Below are positions 61,166-64,000 of a stretch of 64,000 nucleotides of DNA, piece by piece. This stretch comes from JAFNAG01 sp963721405 (lineage in GTDB: Bacteria > Acidobacteriota > UBA6911), in the NCBI GenBank assembly GCA_963721405.1, contig CAVRJA010000005.1, forward strand, positions 992,001-1,056,000, given 5' to 3'. Every line of letters begins with the position of its first letter. Position 1 is the stretch's first letter. The position numbers were made by a program, and so were the translations under genes. The notes below the pieces were generated by a model that saw only the letters and a list, made by a program, of their open reading frames with translations, was not told the DNA's origin and did no database searches.

Positions 61166-64000
61166 GTGTCCAAATCATCGAGGAAGTCTTTTTTCAGCTT
61201 TTTATTGGGGATGACCTTACTCCTGAGCGTACTGAGCTATGCGCAGAATCCGGCCCAAAGCCCCGTGACAACGGACGACTTTAATCAGTTTACCTGGCGG
61301 TGGGTTGGTCCACAGACGTTTTCGGGCCGCATCACCAACTTCGCTGTTCCCAGAGGACAGAGCACTACCTACTACGTTCTCACAGCCAGCGGCGGTCTCT
61401 GGAAGACCGTAGACGCAGGCATTCACTTCGACCCGATTTTCGACCATTACGGCACGATGAGCATGGGTTACATGGCGATCGCGCCCTCCAATCCCGACAT
61501 CCTTTATCTTGGCACAGGGGAGCCGATGCATGCCCGCGCCAGCACGCACGGCAACGGGGTGTGGAAGTCAACCGATGCCGGCAAGACATGGACGAGCGTC
61601 GGCCTGTCGAAGAGCTATTTCATTCCCAGGATAGAAGTGGATTTCAAGAATCCCGACATCGTTTACGCGGCGGCTGAAGGAAAGCTCTATGACAACGAGA
61701 TGGACTGCGAGCGCGGCCTCTACAAGAGCACTGACGGCGGCAAGACGTGGACGAATCTGGGCCCCATGAAGGACCGCGGCATCGCAGATTTCGTCATCGA
61801 TCCCCGCAACTCGAACATCATCATCGCCGCGGCTTACAAGACCTTCCGCAGGGCCTGGACTTATATGGACCGTTGGGCAGGCAACGACCTGTACAAGTCC
61901 GTCGACGGCGGAAAGAACTGGAAGAAGCTAACCAACGGATTTCCGGGAAGCGCCGAGTTGGGCCGGACCGGTCTCGCACTCTTTGAGAAGAATCCCAGCA
62001 TCATCTACGCCCGTTTGGACCAGGGGGTGAGCCTTGGCTATACCGAGCGCGACGGCGCGGCCAATTTCCGGGCAGGCGGCGGACTCCCGGGGGGCAGAGG
62101 CGGTGGAGGCGGCGGACGCGGCGGCGGAGCCGGCGGCACCACGCTGTTCCAGCAGAATTACGCGTTCGACCAGTTCAAAAACTACAAGATCAATCCGGAC
62201 ATCGCCAGGCTGGCGCCCAAGTTCACGCCGATCGCCGCCGCGAACGAAGCTGAACTGGTCACCAGGCTGAACGAGATGATCCAGGACAAGGACTTCCTGA
62301 CGAAGAACGGCATCGACCTCGCCAGGCTCGACCAGGCGGCGCGCAAGGCTTATGCGAAAGATGCGGCCCTCATCGAGTCGATCGATGAAACCCAGGCGCT
62401 CATGAAGAAGGCCCCGCCCGCCGCCGACTCCACGGAGGCGAAAGGCAGGGCGCAGATCCTCAACCGGCATGCGCTCGAGATCCTGTACGCCAACGCCCTC
62501 AACACCCTGCAACCCGTGAAGAAGGATGGCGCCATCTACAGGACCGACGACCAGGGTGAGACCTGGAAGATGGTTTCCGATTACACCAAGATCGCGCAAA
62601 ACGTGCGCATCAATCAGACGGAAGGCGGTTACTATGGCCGCATCATCGTGGATCAGACAAACGACCAGGTGGTGATTTGCGGCGACACCAACGCCATCAT
62701 ATCCCGCGATGGCGGCAAGACGTTCGAAGTCACAGGCTGGGACAGCGCCCGCACCACCCCGATGCCGACCCACGTCGATCACCGCGGAATCTGGATGGAC
62801 CCGCTCAATCCGAACCACATCCTGGACGGCAATGACGGAGGTCTCTGCGAAACCTGGGACGGCGGCAAGCACTTCAGCCAGAAAAACGGCATCAGCGCCC
62901 AGCAGTTCTTCGATGTGGCCGTCGACAACGAGCAGCCTTTCAACGTCATGGGCGGCACCCAGGACAACGGCTGCTGGATGGGCCCATCGCTGACACGCAA
63001 CCAGCGCGGCATTTTCGGCGCTGATTGGACCTACCTGCCCACGGGCGACGGGTTCTACGCCGTCCGCGACTGGTGGAACCCGGAATTCATCTATTGGGAG
63101 AGCCAGTTCGGCGCCTCTCGAAAGATGAATCTCAAGACCGGACAGATGGACAATTTGGCCCCACGCCTAACCCAGCAGGAGAGCGCGGCAGGCGCGGCCC
63201 CGCTGCGCTTCCAGTGGAATGCGCCCATCGTCCTGTCGCCTCACAATCCCGGCATCGTCTACGTCTGCTCGCAGTATGTCCACCGTTCTTTCAGCCGCGG
63301 GGATCCGGGAACGTTTGTCACCGTCAGCCCTGACCTAAGCAAGGCCAGCAAGGAGAAACTCGACCTCTCCAGGAAAACCAACCTCCAGTGGGCAACAATC
63401 TACACGTTTGCCGAGTCGGCGAAAAGGCCCGGCCTGTACTGGGCCGGGACGGACGACGGCAACGTGCAGATGTCTCCCGACGGCGGCGTAAGCTGGATCA
63501 ACATCACCAATAAGTTCTACGACGAGAACGGGAAACCCAAGCCGGGCATCAAGGGAGACCTTATTCCTTACGACCGCTGGGTGAAAGCCGTAGTCCCGTC
63601 CGCGTTCGACGAAAAGACCTGCTACGTGGGCTTCAACGGCTACCGGACACACAACGAGGACAAGACCTGGCTCTATGCCACCCACGACTCGGGCGAGACC
63701 TGGACCGACATTTCGGGGAACATGCACAACCCGATTTTCGAAGTCGAGGAAGATCCTGACAACGCAAACGTCCTCTACCTGGCCACTGATTACGGCGTCT
63801 ATGTGACCATCGACCAGGGCAAGACCTGGACGAATTTCTCGAACACCGCTCCGAACGTCACCATCCGGAGCCTCGCGATTCAGAAGCGCGACCGCGAGAT
63901 GGCGATCGGGACTTACGGCCGAGGCATTTACGTCGCTGACATCGGTCCAATCAAGGAGTTCAAACCCGAACTGTTCCAGGAAGCTTCCCATCTGTTTGAT
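61166..64000 (+). CDS. VPS10/sortilin-like secreted beta-propeller protein, 3' truncated by window
   Basis: The frame starts at GTG 61166 (AAAGGAGG just upstream) and stays open for 945 codons to the window end, so the C-terminus is missing. A signal peptide (FLLGMTLLLSVLSYAQ) precedes repeats of the BNR/Asp-box type: GGLWKTVDAG, GVWKSTDAGKTW, GLYKSTDGGKTW, DLYKSVDGGKNW, AIYRTDDQGETW, VTIDQGKTW. They form sortilin/VPS10-like propellers. A Gly/Arg-rich insert (GGLPGGRGGGGGGRGGG) occurs near residue 310. Such proteins are often annotated as glycosyl hydrolases but no catalytic residues are evident here. Extracytoplasmic; function unknown. Confidence 0.85.
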   Translation, partial: MSKSSRKSFFSFLLGMTLLLSVLSYAQNPAQSPVTTDDFNQFTWRWVGPQTFSGRITNFAVPRGQSTTYYVLTASGGLWKTVDAGIHFDPIFDHYGTMSMGYMAIAPSNPDILYLGTGEPMHARASTHGNGVWKSTDAGKTWTSVGLSKSYFIPRIEVDFKNPDIVYAAAEGKLYDNEMDCERGLYKSTDGGKTWTNLGPMKDRGIADFVIDPRNSNIIIAAAYKTFRRAWTYMDRWAGNDLYKSVDGGKNWKKLTNGFPGSAELGRTGLALFEKNPSIIYARLDQGVSLGYTERDGAANFRAGGGLPGGRGGGGGGRGGGAGGTTLFQQNYAFDQFKNYKINPDIARLAPKFTPIAAANEAELVTRLNEMIQDKDFLTKNGIDLARLDQAARKAYAKDAALIESIDETQALMKKAPPAADSTEAKGRAQILNRHALEILYANALNTLQPVKKDGAIYRTDDQGETWKMVSDYTKIAQNVRINQTEGGYYGRIIVDQTNDQVVICGDTNAIISRDGGKTFEVTGWDSARTTPMPTHVDHRGIWMDPLNPNHILDGNDGGLCETWDGGKHFSQKNGISAQQFFDVAVDNEQPFNVMGGTQDNGCWMGPSLTRNQRGIFGADWTYLPTGDGFYAVRDWWNPEFIYWESQFGASRKMNLKTGQMDNLAPRLTQQESAAGAAPLRFQWNAPIVLSPHNPGIVYVCSQYVHRSFSRGDPGTFVTVSPDLSKASKEKLDLSRKTNLQWATIYTFAESAKRPGLYWAGTDDGNVQMSPDGGVSWINITNKFYDENGKPKPGIKGDLIPYDRWVKAVVPSAFDEKTCYVGFNGYRTHNEDKTWLYATHDSGETWTDISGNMHNPIFEVEEDPDNANVLYLATDYGVYVTIDQGKTWTNFSNTAPNVTIRSLAIQKRDREMAIGTYGRGIYVADIGPIKEFKPELFQEASHLFD

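Noticed and set aside
61166..64000. Sialidase or glycosyl hydrolase assignment for the VPS10-like protein
   Set aside because: Asp-box repeats are present but the Arg triad and Tyr/Glu nucleophile of sialidases are not visible; left as a sortilin-like propeller.

Overview
The window is 64 kb of GC-rich bacterial chromosome, most probably from an Acidobacteriota member (inference). The best pointers are a PadR regulator overlapping a very large MacB-like 'ADOP' permease (44.9 kb), a pairing typical of that phylum. Others are a set of secreted peptidases and sortilin-like proteins carrying Gly/Arg-rich inserts, and several short palindromic intergenic repeat families. There are no rRNA genes, no CRISPR array and no prophage. 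Gene order looks like a mosaic of housekeeping operons and accessory genes.

Layout. 0-6 kb: the tail of a CCG-domain Fe-S oxidoreductase, a TPR protein, a zinc ribbon, a stand-alone receiver domain, cytochrome bd oxidase (cydAB) and a MOT1-type molybdate/sulfate carrier. 6.5-9.6 kb: a two-gene ABC-2 exporter, then a 258-bp element with perfect 20-bp terminal inverted repeats and a tandem array of ~250-bp repeats. 9.6-14 kb: a Na/Pi cotransporter with a PhoU-like tail, an MtfA peptidase and a TPR lipoprotein. 14.2-19.1 kb: a same-strand run gatE-gatD-sdhC-sdhB, in which the amidotransferase is the archaeal GatDE type and sdhA is absent. 19.2-29.5 kb: two PLP aminotransferases, an M14 carboxypeptidase, a UPF0173 hydrolase, a DPP-IV-like peptidase and Tag glycosylase. 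29.7-34.8 kb: pectinesterase, a Ca2+/H+ exchanger and a GH31 glycosidase. 35.3-39 kb: glnS followed by tRNA-Gln(CUG), and a GT39-like glycosyltransferase. 39.4-46.1 kb: higBA, a secreted repeat protein, ADOP/PadR, and a degenerate REP-associated transposase with a remnant copy elsewhere. 46.3-50.4 kb: a large radical SAM enzyme resembling tetraether or membrane-spanning lipid synthases, lysine 6-aminotransferase and a RidA-like protein. 50.4-55.7 kb: a repeat-bounded element, then minor pilin genes (pilW/V/X-like and fimT-like) split by a TIR-domain protein. 55.7-60.2 kb: a two-gene flavin/Fe-S amine or amino-acid dehydrogenase with a divergent double Lrp/AsnC regulator. 60.2-64 kb: a Gly-rich secreted protein and a VPS10/sortilin-like protein that runs off the end.

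How it fits together. The genes suggest an aerobic or microaerobic heterotroph. It would respire through succinate dehydrogenase and a bd oxidase and degrade polymers (pectin, alpha-glycosides, peptides) outside the cytoplasm. The most unusual points are: archaeal-type GatDE alongside GlnRS and its tRNA-Gln; the Tes-like radical SAM protein; sdhCB without sdhA; a transposase that has lost both its HUH histidines and its conserved tyrosine; and a TIR protein with an unrecognised C-terminal domain.
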